Positions 10,357 through 21,404 of a stretch of 64,000 nucleotides of DNA are shown piece after piece; position 1 is the first letter of the stretch, and every line of letters starts with the position of its first letter. The position numbers were made by a program, and so were the translations under genes. Below the pieces are notes generated by a model. The model worked only from the letters and a program-made list of their open reading frames with translations, searched no databases and was not told the origin of the DNA. This DNA is from Incurvaria masculella (taxonomy: Eukaryota > Arthropoda > Insecta > Lepidoptera > Incurvariidae): positions 7,068,001 to 7,132,000 of the forward strand of contig OX335650.1 of assembly GCA_946894095.1 (NCBI GenBank), read 5' to 3'.

Positions 10357-10702
10357 ACTTTTTCCATTAGATTCATCAATTGTCTCTTTGGCTCTCGCTT
10401 CAACTTAATGAGTAAGTAACACGAAAATCGTATCGTGGATCCACCGCTATTGCGTTACAAAGTCCGTAGCTAATGCATTTCTGCAAAACTTCCAATGCCT
10501 GCGACAAGAGCGGCACTGCGGCGCGCAGTGTACTTATTAGCCTGCGAGCCGGCCGTGTGCTTGACGTTACTGCCAATCAGTATTTCATAGTTTTTTGTTT
10601 TTTGTTTCAGGTATACCCTAACCGCTACTCCACTAACACCTACAGTAATCGGTGAGTTTGGGTTGGATCTCGGGATAACTGCAATTTTATCTTGCACAAA
10701 CT
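10357..10702. other. Unassigned sequence
   Basis: No gene or repeat partner recognised. Confidence 0.4.
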
Positions 10703-10740
10703 AAGGTTCCCGACTCCGCTCGGTTCAATTTCGTTCACCT
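10703..10740 (-). mobile_element. Helitron-like 3' end scrap
   Basis: Complement of the GAGCCGGGTACC-type end (CCCGACTCCGCTCGGTTCAA). Faces the next fragment. Confidence 0.4.
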
Positions 10741-10799
10741 TAAAATGTGATTCACATAACCTTCGCGGGCGTGGGTCAGTCTGAAAGACTGATAACAAC

Positions 10800-10981
10800 A
10801 GCAGCGCCCCCTATTGGATACAAATACACCTTCCAACAGGCTTCCTTTTGTGCTGAAAATTAAACTCGAAGGGGGGGGAAATAAGGGATAAAGGTTGCAC
10901 GGGGAAATAATAATATCCAGGAAGCAATTCGGCCCGACGTCAGTCCAAAACGACATTGACCCAAGCGGAGCCCGGTAACAC
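10800..10981 (+). mobile_element. Helitron-like element, 5'-truncated
   Basis: Plus-strand copy with CAGTCCAAAACGACATTGAC and GCGGAGCCCGGTAACACAGC. The final CTAG is mutated to CTAC. Confidence 0.5.
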
Positions 10982-11117
10982 AGCTACAGGATTATAAACC
11001 ATTTCCCATTAGTTTTATAATGTACAAGTAGCGTGCTCGATAGAGTGGCTGCTGACTTTAGCTACCTACCGCGGCTGTTCCGAGTGTCCATTTTCCATTG
11101 GCGATAGGGTTGCCTAA

Positions 11118-11276
11118 GGGACGAGTGCACAAAACGACAAAAAAACAAAATCATCGTCAACGTATGATTAAACATGTCACTTTGTAAGGACAGTTTGGAT
11201 GGAAGTCCTTGCGGTTCACTAAAAGTGACGTGTTTGAACATTGTTCAACTCAGCCGTCTCTTCGTGCAATCGGGGC
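11118..11276 (+). mobile_element. TAA-flanked MITE, copy 2
   Basis: 159 bp between TAA at 11115-11117 and 11277-11279. Ends GGGACGAGTGCAC and the complement of TCTTCGTGCAATCGGGGC. The interior contains TGACGTGTTTGAACATTGTT, also seen in copies 3 and 4. Confidence 0.8.
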
Positions 11277-11496
11277 TAAGTCTTGAAAGTAAAATTGGGA
11301 CATGACAGACTGAGGAGGCCTTGGTTGGGGCAATACTTCTGACTTTCTGAAGGCAAATACTCGATCTTGATCAATTTAAATAAACATATTTATTTGCTAA
11401 ATGCATTAACTAGCTTCATTGTGCATGACGTTACAGTGGATCCAACCGGAACATATGCTTGATAAGAATCGAATTTTTAATTCATTCAATTATTAA

Positions 11497-11619
11497 GCAC
11501 CATCTCTGGCTGGTTACCGTTAACGTTATTGTTAGATAATCTGTCTTCTTTTTTATATAATTATCTAAGGATAGATATATCTTAACAATAACATTAACAT
11601 TAACTAGAGACGGTGCATT
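11497..11619. mobile_element. Palindromic hairpin MITE
   Basis: Arms of about 45 bp. The left arm CACCATCTCTGGCTGGTTAC pairs with the complement of the right arm, which reads ATTAACTAGAGACGGTG, leaving a short AT loop. No second copy was noticed in the window. Confidence 0.55.
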
Positions 11620-12022
11620 CGAGCTTAAGTATGTTGACTCTCAAAAAGAAACAATTTGGGCGGTACGCGATTTTCGCTCCCGCTTTCGGGACGCATGGCA
11701 ACCCTATGCGGCAAGCACTTTCTAGCAGGACGCATCGATTAACCGGCAAAAATAATAGCCCCTGCCTAGCGCGGTGGCGGTTCGGTAGCTGGGGAGAGCG
11801 GGGGGTGCCGCGGGTAGTTTGTCATTTCTTGCGGAAGGTGCGCTCAGCGGCGGCGACGGCGGACCGGTCGGCAGATGACGCGGAGCCGGTTTGAGGGCAC
11901 ACGTCCCGGGGCTCCGACCTCGCGCCGCCGACCATTGTCCCTTCCCCGCCCACCCGCCGCGCCCCGCCCCGCACCTCCCGGCGCCGCCGACCGGTCCTCT
12001 AGCGCGGCAGTGCACCACGAAA
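11620..12022. other. GC-rich islet
   Basis: CpG-rich from about 11770 to 12010. Long frames on both strands (including 134 codons on minus) look compositional: low-complexity Pro/Arg/Ala/Gly without motifs. A promoter or an exon cannot be excluded. Confidence 0.35.
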
Positions 12023-12707
12023 CATAACCGGCACGTTACATCGAGCAACGTGTCGACGAGAGCGGCGAACGAAACGTGTCCGTGCAGCGGCAGCGTACTC
12101 GTAGGGTAGGGCTCGTTCGTACCCATACTAAGTGACCGATTTGCAGGGAGTGGGGATTTGCAAAAGACAACCTTCAGTCATAAGGAGGAGTGGGGGGTCA
12201 GTGCTTAGTCACACAGTATACCTTCGGTCAACGCGGAACAGGCAGAAAATGCGACATTCCAAAAATAAGAATCCACAGATCCTTTATCTATATGGGTCGG
12301 TAAACAATGTAATGAACTCCCTTCCGAGGTATTTCCCCCCAAATTACGACCTGGGGTCCTTCAAACGTGGTGTGAAGAAGCCCTGGCCGGCCGGCATGGT
12401 TTTCGCCCCCCTGAATGTTCGAAAACCCATGGGCGTCGTCGGGCACCTTTAGGTCGTGGCGTACGCCATATGCCGCGCTTAAAAAAAATATTTGTCGTGA
12501 ATGCTTAAATATAATAAATAATATGAATATTATATAATATTTTGCGAATCCCACTAAATCGGTCACGTAGTACGGGTACGAGCCCTACCCTACGAGTACG
12601 CTGCCGCTGCACGGATGCGTTTCTGTCGCCACTCTAGTACCGCTGTACGGATAAGTATTGGTCGCCACTCCCGTCCTACGTTGCTCGATGGCTTATAACA
12701 AAACGGG
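12023..12707. repeat. Inverted repeat enclosing a LINE C-terminal fragment
   Basis: Left arm about 12023-12140 and right arm about 12556-12707 are complementary over GTGCAGCGGCAGCGTACTCG and GTAGGGTAGGGCTCGT. The right arm additionally carries a tandem copy of GAGTGGCGAC...TCCGTRCAGCGG. The arms bracket the LINE piece at 12200-12490, as terminal repeats of a composite element would. Confidence 0.6.
12200..12490 (+). pseudogene. LINE ORF2 C-terminal fragment
   Basis: Translation includes VYLRSTRNRQ and then FPPNYDLGSFKRGVKK, a typical C-terminal signature of insect non-LTR reverse transcriptases. It ends in an A-rich stretch after CGTACGCCATATGCCGCGCT. The same 3' block is at 16330 (minus), 21800 and 54775. 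The upstream ORF is lost. Confidence 0.65.
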
Positions 12708-13154
12708 CTCTCGTTGGGATGGCTCCGCATTGTTTGTACATTCATCATCCACCCGTTGCCGCCACTCGACGAGATTTTCTACGAACGCGTGAATGCACAG
12801 ACTCTACCTGCGTTGTTTTTGCGCCCCTCTTTTGTCAATTATCGTTGGTCATCCTTGAAAGTTTGGGTTCATTTAAATTTTATTGCGAGGGCGAGGAGCA
12901 GTAAACCCGCGCTGCGAGCCAATTGTCTTTTCGTGCCTTTTCTCGGAGCTCGGCTTTTCTTCGATGTTCATTTCGGGGACATAAAATTTCATACCCCATT
13001 CCGATATTGTTTGTGAGGGCCTTATTACGAACTTTTTTTGCTACCGCCCCTGAGACAATATTCGGCCCCTAACATTTAAATTTATTTTATGTAACTAGAC
13101 AGCCTAATAACACACCTACTTTCATAATAATGGCATTTCCGAAGAAATTATGCA
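12708..13154. other. Unassigned sequence
   Basis: A 100-codon plus-strand frame (12714-13016) has no recognisable domain. No repeat partner found. Confidence 0.4.
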
Positions 13155-13420
13155 AGTGGAACTGAATTGAAAACGCGGACACGGACGTCTTCAACCACCT
13201 TTAAATTTTCAATCAATGCGATGCTACCAACCCGGACGGGCTGAACCCCACTGCCTAGTAGGGGAAGGGGACCTACAGTTTTTCATGAATTCCGAAGAAT
13301 GGAACGCTCGCATTCGTGACAAAATTCATTATTCAACTCGGAAAGAGAAAGAACGGGGCCGGGATTTGAACCCATGATCTCTGGCATTGAAGGCAAGTCC
13401 CTCCGCCCTGCGAGACGCTC
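13155..13420 (-). mobile_element. tRNA-headed SINE, partial
   Basis: The complement carries box B-like GGGTTCAAATCCC near 13360-13373, the CTTTCTCTTTCCGAGTTG linker, GGTTCGGAATTCAT and part of the body. The 3' tail is missing. Confidence 0.7.
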
Positions 13421-13537
13421 AAAACTGCCGCATGTCCCGCGCATGCGTCCGCCAACCGTAAACGTTTGCTCCGCATCGTCACGAATCGCCGTCATCGCTT
13501 TGTGAATACTTCGCAGCGAGAATATTTATTTATTACA

Positions 13538-13600
13538 CTAGCTGTGGTACCCGGCTCCGCTCGGATCAATATCGTTTTGGACTAAAGTCGAGCTGGGCGA
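13538..13600 (-). mobile_element. Helitron-like 3' end
   Basis: Minus-strand end ...GAGCCGGGTACCACAGCTAG with CTAG at 13538-13541. Truncated after about 60 bp. Confidence 0.5.
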
Positions 13601-14932
13601 TTGACGTGTGACGCGACGCGGTGGAGCAGTTTTTTTTTTTTCGAACCTCCTTGTAGCCCAACGGAGGCTGCAAGAGGCTGGGGAGGTGAAGGTGAAATGC
13701 TTTACGCATACCTGATTCCGGAATCAGGTTATGTGGGACTGGTTGGCGAGTCTAACCTAACCCTAGGCCAGACCTACCCACTAAAACACCCCCCTAATGT
13801 CCTTTAGCCTGTCGGCGTTAAAAAGGATAGCCAGTCGCTTGGCGGGCGCAGAAGGCGCACGAGCCTGAAAAAGTGTGTGTGGGTGTGTATTGTACAACTA
13901 AGGGACGTTGCGTGAAGCGCCGGGGCGTGTCGGGGGGTGTGTGGGTGTGTATTGGGTGGAGCAGTGAGGCGACGCGGTGCTATGAGATTCCTAACTGAAC
14001 TTAAAAATGTAATATCGCGTAATATTCGTAAAAATATAAATAATATGTTCATGTTTCACAACACTCTATGTTTTTACGATTTTATTATATGTAAGGATAT
14101 TCTTCGCAATGAGGTTCTGTCGATGCCGCCCGCTGACACATGCGTATCGGGCTGTGGCGCGTGAATAATGTGTAATTTAAACGTAGCACGTTAACGCGAT
14201 TCTAATCACGCCATTATGTTTTACTATTGCGGCCGTAAACGGGCGAGTTCACAGAGCGGCCGCCGACGACGGCGGCTCTCCTAACGTCTCGTCCGACCTC
14301 GCCGCGACTCCACTACAGCGGCGTAACCTCATTAGTCGCGTCACACGCTGCCGAGAGATTGCCAGGGCACCTCTACATCCAATGCCTCCTTCTGGATATA
14401 ATACCCAATCCCACCTCACATTTGCGGAGTCCGTTCACCAGACAAATCGCCCCGGATCGAAGGCAGGTACCGTAGTTTAATATGTGGGTGAATTTCAGCT
14501 TTAGAGCCGTTCTTAACTTAGGCCTAGTCTATATATACTCTAACGAGGTAATTTCCTTCTCGGTCGTTCGAGCAAAAAATGTTTCAACCTAGAGCCAAAA
14601 TTGTATGATTGAAACACCCATCATTTATTTACCTACTACATAAGTTGTCGCGCAGCTACCTTCAGGCGAAACCTGTTTTCTACATCAAAACTTGTCCGAT
14701 TTAATAATTGATTCTTAAATGTATTTTTAAATCCTAGAATAGAAATGCTAGTATGCTATGTTTTCAGTGATTACTTTTTCTCGTAAATGACTAAGTTAAA
14801 AGCAGTTTGAGTTGGCGGCATACTCTTTCCAATTAATCAAAACTTCTGATATAATATAAAAACATATACGACTACATGTGTTGGCATAATTTAAACCAAA
14901 TGCCTTTTTTGTAAGGCCGACACGAAAAGTCA
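13601..14932. other. Long unassigned stretch
   Basis: GT/GGT-rich near 13870-13960, with GCGACGCGGTG occurring at both 13611 and 13970. CpG-rich at about 14225-14345, AT-rich afterwards. No gene or repeat family recognised. Confidence 0.35.
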
Positions 14933-15022
14933 GTCAGTGAGTCAGCGTGTTCGCATCCACTGCTGGACATACGCCTCTCCAATTTGTCTTCAGTCCTCCC
15001 GGCCCTCAGCGGCTACGATAAG
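14933..15022 (-). pseudogene. LINE C-terminus with (CTGA)n tail, copy 2
   Basis: Complement of the 2459/30809 family: the tail (AGTCAGTCAGTGAGTCAGCG) first, then codons for the EAYVQQW-type end. Only about 90 bp survive. Confidence 0.65.
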
Positions 15023-15474
15023 TGTACCCTCTTAACAAGACATTTACCTGTCTACGCGATGTCAGTGAAGAGTAGACACGAAGTGGCAACTTAAAAAATG
15101 CAGCCCGTCAGTCTCGGTTGCACCTACTTAATAAAAAAATAACTGGCAGAGTCGAGAGCTGATTAGTAGCGACTGCCCTGCTGGCAGATGCCAGCTAAGA
15201 CGCAACGGGCTCCGCCCACTTGCTAGGGAATTAATCAACCCGCGGCGTAGAGCCATCTGCCGCTGCGGGCGCATTCTAACGCAACGCAAAAGGAGCGGTC
15301 GTTTAGGTGTTGGCGCATGCGCGACTGGTTCCCACAGCAGCTGGACGGTGCAGGTGCGCGCGCGCGGTGACACCCTGCACCTTCACCCACGTCGTCATAT
15401 GCGATTCGGCAGCATAATTGCATACGGGGCTGAAGGAACCGTCGCAAAACCAAATTCTTACGAAATAATGTCAA
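15023..15474. other. Spacer with GC-rich islet
   Basis: CpG-rich at about 15170-15370. Minus-strand frames of 81 and 137 codons overlap the adjacent SINE and have no motif. Confidence 0.35.
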
Positions 15475-15790
15475 TGCACCGTTTCCTTTCTCTTTCCGAG
15501 TTGGATGAGTGCATTTCGTCACGAATGCGAGCTGTTCCATTGTTCGGAATCCATGTAAATATGTAGGTTCCCGTCCCCTGCTAGGCGTGTGGGTACCATC
15601 GCATTGGATGAAAGAGAAGCGGCAATGACAATTGTCCGTGTTTTCCATTCAGTTTAATATAGCCGTGCTTATGAAGGGAATGTCATGGCATGGCACCTAA
15701 TTCCTTCGGGAATGTGGTGTGTTGGGCTAATATCATGACAGCGGGTGTGGTGTATGGGTATTAGCCATATATGTCCAGTTACATGTTACA
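15475..15790 (+). mobile_element. tRNA-type SINE body, headless
   Basis: From CTTTCTCTTTCCGAGTTGGA through GGTACCATCGCATTGGATGA to the tail TATTAGCCATATATGTCCAG. The tRNA head is missing. Confidence 0.75.
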
Positions 15791-15914
15791 TATTGCTATC
15801 GAGGATGTTCTGGCATGTAGTTCATAACATGGTCTAGATGTGAGGATTCGATTGCAAGGTTTTGCCTCAGTTTGTTTATAGAGTGGGTAGCAAACTTTAG
15901 AATTCGCATAACCT

Positions 15915-16066
15915 TATTAGGGTTCCGTACCCAAAGGGTGAAAACGAAACCCTATTATTAAGCCTCTGCTGTCCGTCCTTGCTTCCGTCCGTCCGTCCGT
16001 CCGTCACCGGCCTGTATCTCATGAACTGTAATAGCTAGGCAGCTGAAATTATTTTGCTGCTATAAC
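15915..16066 (-). mobile_element. GACG-microsatellite element, truncated
   Basis: Starts AGGGTTCCGTACCCAAAGGG and contains the CCGT microsatellite (about 15985-16005) and CCTGTATCTCATGAACTG. The distal part ending in GGCCGGTTTT is missing. Confidence 0.7.
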
Positions 16067-16329
16067 TCGCCGTTGTTCTCGCGCCGTTGAGAGCACTGAG
16101 GCAATATTCCGTGGCGGCCACACCCACTGAGCTCTGGTCCTCGCTAACATTTCACGACAATAGTGGAAACAGCAGATCCCTTTGCTGTAACCTAACCGTT
16201 GATCATTGGGAACGCTATATCATAATCTACCGAGGGGAAGTCCAAGTGTCGGGCAATTTGGCCTAACTAACATGACAGAATAATAATTTCAATATGGCCA
16301 ATTTTAGGAAGCAATTAAATAACCTTTTT
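16067..16329. other. Unassigned sequence
   Basis: Nothing recognised. Confidence 0.4.
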
Positions 16330-16485
16330 TTTTTGTTAAACGCGGCATATGGCGTACGCCAGTCCCTCACCTAAATGGCACCCGACGACGCTGCCTATGG
16401 ACTTACTCTAGGGCTGGAAAATTCATGCTGGCTTCTTCGCACCATTTTTTAATGACCCAGGTTGTACTTGGGGGGAAATACCTTT
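16330..16485 (-). pseudogene. LINE C-terminus/3' end, minus strand
   Basis: Starts AAACGCGGCATATGGCGTACG, complement of the 3' block at 12460-12490. Read on minus it degenerates into the PPKYN(L)G-like end of ORF2. Confidence 0.6.
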
Positions 16486-16577
16486 AGATTGTTATCTTTT
16501 ATCGATCGGTTGGTTCTAATTGTGGGGGAAATACCTGTAGATATTTTATCGTTAATAGATGGGTTGGTTCTAATTGG
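16471..16577. repeat. Tandem duplication, unit about 53 bp
   Basis: Two adjacent diverged copies of GGGGGAAATACCT(T/G)TAGAT ... GGTTGGTTCTAATTG. The first overlaps the LINE fragment, so the duplication arose from its edge. Confidence 0.6.
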
Positions 16578-17345
16578 AGGAGTGTGAATTCGACTAACCC
16601 AAACTTTGGTTGATAAATGTTTTATATGTATGCCCTTGCACCCCTTTGCAGTTATCATTTATTATTCTATATTATCCTTATTTCATATCCTATATCCTAT
16701 ATTATATATCCTTAATATCCTATATTATTACCTTTATTTATCTCAAACAGTCAATAGTCAATGAGTACTTAGCACGAAACAATATATGTTACTTTGTAGT
16801 TATTACCGTTTGTGATATGTACTCTCGGTCTAAGTGGAAAGTGGAATGTTTAGTATCAATTACTCGCCCGGCATAATGATAAACTCGCAAAATGTGTCCT
16901 TTTTAATAAATGTCATTGGGCGAGTTGCCATTAGCGAGCTCGTTATCCGGATGCAACCGGTTGGGGGGGCGCGGGGCTCGGCAGGGCGAGGGGGGGGAGG
17001 GGTAGCTCGATCGATCGCCACGTAATGAATGTAAGTTTTATGTTGTGTAGGCGCCCGCGGCGAATCGTTGGCGGCAGATGTCGGCGGAGGGCGCTCCAGG
17101 GCGCGGAAGGGGGGGGGGGGGGGAGAATGTCACGGGGCGATGCTCTATTGTTGTTGTCCATCGAAGATAAAAACACTGGAACTGGGGTTGCAAACATAAT
17201 TTGAAGTAAATTTGTCACGCTCTCAAAATAGGTCCGTCCGCGCACTTTGGAATCGCCTTTTGTACACCCACCTATGTGTGTCATTAGACTGATTTACTGG
17301 GTACCAAGATTGAGGGAAAAAATAGGAATAACTTCCTATGACTCT
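16578..17345. other. Unassigned, AT-rich then G-rich
   Basis: Irregular TATCCTATAT repeats at 16680-16735. A G-rich islet at about 16955-17130 has G runs near 16990 and 17109-17122. No gene. Confidence 0.35.
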
Positions 17346-17703
17346 ATGTAACGATGTAATTTTATAAATACGAAAGTAACTCTGTCTGTCTGTTACGTGT
17401 TCACGCCCTAAACCGCTGAACCAATAATGGTATAGTGTGAGTCTGAACCTTGGGAAAGCAAATACGCTACATTTTGTCCATGCTAAGATTATAATTGCGA
17501 AAGTAACTCTGTCTGTTACGCGTTCAGGTCTACCACGCTGACCAATTTTGATGAAATTTTGCTATAGAGTCTGGACCTTGTGAGAGGACCACGGAGATCC
17601 ACAATCGTCGAACTCTCAAAAACTCTAGGGGATCAAAGTTTGCATGGAGAACTCATAAAACATAGACGACATTGACCCGAGCGGAGACGGGTACCTCAGC
17701 TAG
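17346..17703 (+). mobile_element. Two Helitron-like elements in tandem
   Basis: A 3'-truncated copy (to about 17476) is followed by a second that begins TCCATGCTAAGATTATAATT at 17477 and ends CTCAGCTAG at 17703, before T. Both contain GCGAAAGTAACTCTGTCT-like starts. The second has the ACCCG ... CGGGT hairpin near its end. Confidence 0.55.
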
Positions 17704-18050
17704 TACTTTATCAACGTATTTCTATATACAGCTTAATCCTGTCAACAAGCTTCAAGTTCTGCGCCCCGAACTTGTTCCCGACAATTATAACAGCTAAGTT
17801 CGCTCGCCTTGTCTGGGGCTCTGAAGATTTTATGGTAATGGGCGCTCGCGGGCGAATGCATAATATTGCCCACTTCGGATGCGGCTCTTATTCCAAGGTC
17901 TTTGAATTCACTAAATCGTCACTGCGGAGATTGAGAACAACAATTCAGCGACAACCATTCGGAATGCGCATGCGTTAACGCAAGCTATTTTTAAAACTGA
18001 GAGTAGCATTAAAACTATTTTCGCGAAAAATTACTAAACCAGAGCCGGAA
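17704..18050. other. Unassigned sequence
   Basis: Nothing recognised. Confidence 0.4.
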
Positions 18051-18318
18051 GTCCCAGTTGTCACCTAAATTGGCGTTTACGGCAAATCGATCGAATGGTG
18101 TTTTCCGTAAAAAACGTCAAACTTCATGCAAGTTTTACTTTGGTTTTACTTCTTCAAGCTGTCAAAGTCAAACTCGGACTTCCGATTTGTATGAAAACGC
18201 GCAAATATTAGTTCGATTAACGCCCACTGCGCGCGCTCTTCTATTTCTCCATACATTTGAAAACGCCAGTCGATCGGCTTGCCGTAAACGCCGATATAGG
18301 TGAGAACTCAGACTGACC
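18051..18318 (-). mobile_element. MITE with TGGCGTTTACG-type TIRs, copy 2
   Basis: Starts GTCCCAGTTGTCACCTAAAT and ends with the complement of GGTCAGTCTGAGTTCTCACC. The interior (GCGCGCGCTCTTCTATTTCT) is inverted relative to copy 1 at 9277. Confidence 0.65.
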
Positions 18319-19157
18319 ACTTAAATTCGAAACTTAAAAAACCGTCGATAATGTTGTTGAGATATTTATATAGAGAAATAATCTGTAAAAAGTATTTGAT
18401 ATGCTATGATCTTAAAAATACAAATTTAGCATTATATGTACATTTTTTTTATTTTTTTTTAATCAAAAAGTGCAAACAAAAAGTTTCCTAGTTAACGTTT
18501 GGACTATAAGTCCGTTTTGAACTCATCTTATGTTAAAAATAATTCGATTTCGCTCTTGTGTGAGAGATTGCGTTTTCATCTAGCGAGTTCTATTTTATTT
18601 TTCGATCAAATGTATATAATTTATATCTCATTTCGGAATCGAATAAAAGTATGGGAATATACTCACATACACTTATTGATTCAGTTTGAAACTGCCGCAT
18701 TGTTTAACTTTTAAAAATAGAAACTCGATTTAGACTCCAGCGTGTAAAGTTCATCACCATCAGCTGCTACAATATTTGTATTAGCAAATATTAAATCCTA
18801 ATGTTTAAGTGTATGCTGTACTTGAATTTGACGACGATTCCATTATTGGTATGGTATATATTATACATTAAAGAGGGTATATTTTTCGTGTCAGCCCATA
18901 CAAAAACGGAAAGCTGCCTACTCCATGCAAAATCAAACTGATTTTATCGCAGTAATTTATTAGAAAATTCTAATTTATGAAAACATAGGAGACTAGCTAC
19001 TAAGATTTATAAATATACATATTGAAAAATAAATATTAAATCGGACATATTTTGATGCAGAAAACAGGTTTATCCTGAGGGTAGCGGTGCGACATCTTTG
19101 TATGTAAACAACGGGCGTTTCAATTTCAAAATGTACGCTCTTAACTACATTTCTAAT
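18319..19157. other. Unassigned AT-rich stretch
   Basis: No gene, repeat partner or RNA recognised. Confidence 0.4.
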
Positions 19158-19251
19158 AAACGTTGATAACATCGCTATTACTCCCGTATTTCTTGCTTTT
19201 CGGTGATTCTATCGAGAAATACCGGAGTATTAGCACGAATGTTTATTATAA
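19158..19251. repeat. Imperfect hairpin
   Basis: CTATTACTCCCGTATTTCT pairs with AGAAATACCGGAGTATTAG across about 21 bp, with an outer AATAAACGT/ATGTTTATT extension. Looks like a small palindromic MITE or structured remnant. Confidence 0.45.
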
Positions 19252-19311
19252 CTCTTTTTTGCCAATGGTTTATTAGTTATATTAGTGGAATATTGATGAA
19301 CGTGGATAGCT

Positions 19312-19556
19312 AGTCCCGAAGAAATTAGGTGCCTTGCGAGGATCTTCCCTTGAGCACGGCTTTATTGAACTTCACATAAAACACGGACAATTTTTCATTG
19401 CCGTTTCGACCATCTTTTTACCCAGTGCGATGGTGCCAACCCGGGTTGACTTAATTAACTTTACCACCTAGTACCAGCGTGTAACATGGATTCCGAACCG
19501 TAGCTCGCAACCGTAACGAAATGCACTTATCCGATTCAGAAATAAAATGAAAGTGG
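19312..19556 (-). mobile_element. tRNA-type SINE, degraded
   Basis: Complement shows the tail side (CCGAAGAAATTAGGTGCC), the body (TTGCCGTTTCGACCATCTTT, GCGATGGTGCCAACCCGGGT) and GGATTCCGAACC. The head is lost. Confidence 0.7.
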
Positions 19557-20024
19557 TGCGTGATCTTTATTTATTTAAGGTGTAATCTATAGTGTGCAAT
19601 GATTTTGTAAAGTTGACACGCGATGGATGGTTCATCCAGGATCATGTCACGGCAACATGATCAGGCACGGAGATCGACGATATCCGTGGTTGTAGACAAC
19701 GAACCGAAACTTTACGCTCAAGAGTTTAGCACAAGCAACTCAAAAATAAAAGGCATGCCAGAGCACGCGCGAGCGGCGGCGTGGCAGCTGATGTTTGACA
19801 CGCAACGAATGCCACGGCCGGCACGAGCCACGGGCGTCCCAGGAGGCAGCAAGACTGACGGCGGCGCGGCGCATGCGCGAGAAGTCAGCTGCCTGTCTGC
19901 ATCGTCGCTTTACGCGGACGTGAACGTACGGTCGAATTCAGAGCGAACTTACAGAATTTAATACGCGGATTATCCGCGGACTTACCATACAAAACTCCGG
20001 AGATAATTCGATAATTAAGGCGCC
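19557..20024. other. Unassigned sequence
   Basis: Moderately GC-rich at 19760-19960. A 112-codon frame (19623-19961) has no recognisable domain. Confidence 0.35.
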
Positions 20025-20135
20025 TATATACCATAGCGTGAAGTCAAGAATACGCGCGGCGGAATCTAGCCAGTGCCATCATGTCAGTACCCTACGCACG
20101 TTTCGCGCGCTCCGTCCCCGCTTCAACAACCAGCA
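20025..20135 (+). repeat. Dispersed repeat, copy 1 (partner 21996)
   Basis: TTAAGGCGCCTATATACCATA ... CAGTGCCATCATGTCAG ... CGTTTCGCGCGCTCCGTCCC is nearly identical to 21996-22110. Family unknown. Confidence 0.7.
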
Positions 20136-20199
20136 AGAACACTCGTTTCCCGAACGACTAGTCTGGATTTTGTGAAATTCGTGTATTTAGAAGATTTTA

Positions 20200-20489
20200 T
20201 ATATTTTTTCAAGTACACACCCCTTGTACCTCGTTATGGCTGAAAGGTATACGATTTTTTTTATTTCATTCTTCTAAATAAAAAGATAACATAAAAATGG
20301 CTTTGAGAGGTTCAACCTTTGAAACATTTTTTATTTCGATGTATACAAGTGTTTTGGGCAAAATGAGGAATGTGTACCGTCGCAAACGTACATTCTATAA
20401 GTCGAGTATTTTTTCAATGTTTAACAACCAAAGGCTTTACTGTAATCGACTTCAGAAAAACGTTTATATTTAGGTATTTATTCCCCTTA
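20200..20489 (+). repeat. Dispersed repeat, copy 1 (partner 30530)
   Basis: Shares AAAAATGGCTTTGAGAGGTT, TTTTTATTTCGATGTATACA, CGCAAACGTACATTCTATAA and ATCGACTTCAGAAAAACGTT with 30530-30752. A sub-part (CTCGTTATGGCTGAAAGGTA) also occurs at 22518. Confidence 0.7.
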
Positions 20490-20689
20490 AATTAGCACGC
20501 ACACTCTGAATACAAACTGCAGGAGCACACCGCAAAGAGATAGCTTTGAAGCGCTCACATCGCGCAGTGGTGAAGCGGCTGGAGAGAATCGCATCGCCTT
20601 GCCATCTTCTTGATGTATGTCGTCCAGGGGGGTTACGTCCAGGTGAACAGGCAAGAGAGTGATCCAATCCAACGTTTGGCTACAGTTAG

Positions 20690-20830
20690 TACCATGCTAA
20701 CTCTCAAACGACGCGTTATTCAGCCAAGTGAACTCAAAGCCAGTGGAAATCCTACGAAATGCAACATTAAATCACTCTTTGGCCTGTTGACCTGCTCTTC
20801 ACCTGTCGAGTTGTTTGCCATGGTAACCCC
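20690..20830 (+). mobile_element. Fragment related to the MITE at 47775
   Basis: GTACCATGCTAACTCTCAAA, ACGCGTTATTCAGCCAAGTG and the end TTTGCCATGGTAACCCC correspond to the 47775-47977 element. The left terminus is missing. Confidence 0.5.
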
Positions 20831-21404
20831 ACATTATTATATGCGTTTTGCGCACTCGGCCTTGCACGTCTCCCGCCGACCGGTCTTCAGGCGGCGCGGC
20901 GTCCTACCGCAACCCGCACCGGGCGATGCGAGCGCTTGACGGCAATCGCTCTGCGATGTACTCTTGGACTTTTGAATGCGACCGTACATATACGAGAGCT
21001 AGGCGTAAAATGCCACCTCGAGCAAGTGGAATCGAGCGACAACAATGGAACAGCTGGAGGTGTGCGCGGCACGCGAGTGTGGCGCGGCGCGTGCGCGGAG
21101 TCGCCGAGTCAGCTGCCTCTAAACTCGTCTGCTGTGATGCGCGTGCGCACGTCGCCGGACGAGAAAGGAAACTTGTCGCCGTCTGCGCTTCCTCCGCCGA
21201 CCGGTCGCGGCGGCTGAGCCGTTCGTAATAATAAGTATCGGCGATACGTAATCGATCGCTCACATTGTTCTCGGCGTTCTTGCGGCGATGTCGCTCGAAT
21301 TGTTTCTTCAAGCATCAACAACAAGTGTTTTTGTATTCAGCCTACCTTGTTTGTATTAATGAAATACGCAAAACCAAACATGCGTAGGGATTCAGGCAGT
21401 CTCT
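20831..21404. other. GC-rich islet
   Basis: CpG-rich at 20870-21230. Several overlapping frames on both strands (up to 135 codons) lack motifs and look compositional. Confidence 0.35.

Noticed and set aside
11722..12126. 134-codon minus-strand frame as a gene
   Set aside because: Pro/Arg/Gly-rich low complexity in a GC islet, running into the inverted repeat at 12023.
15965..16010. CRISPR-like array in the CCGT repeats
   Set aside because: A 4-bp microsatellite without spacers, part of a eukaryotic repeat family.
20904..21311. Overlapping 135- and 126-codon frames on both strands
   Set aside because: Compositional open frames in a GC-rich islet, no recognisable product.
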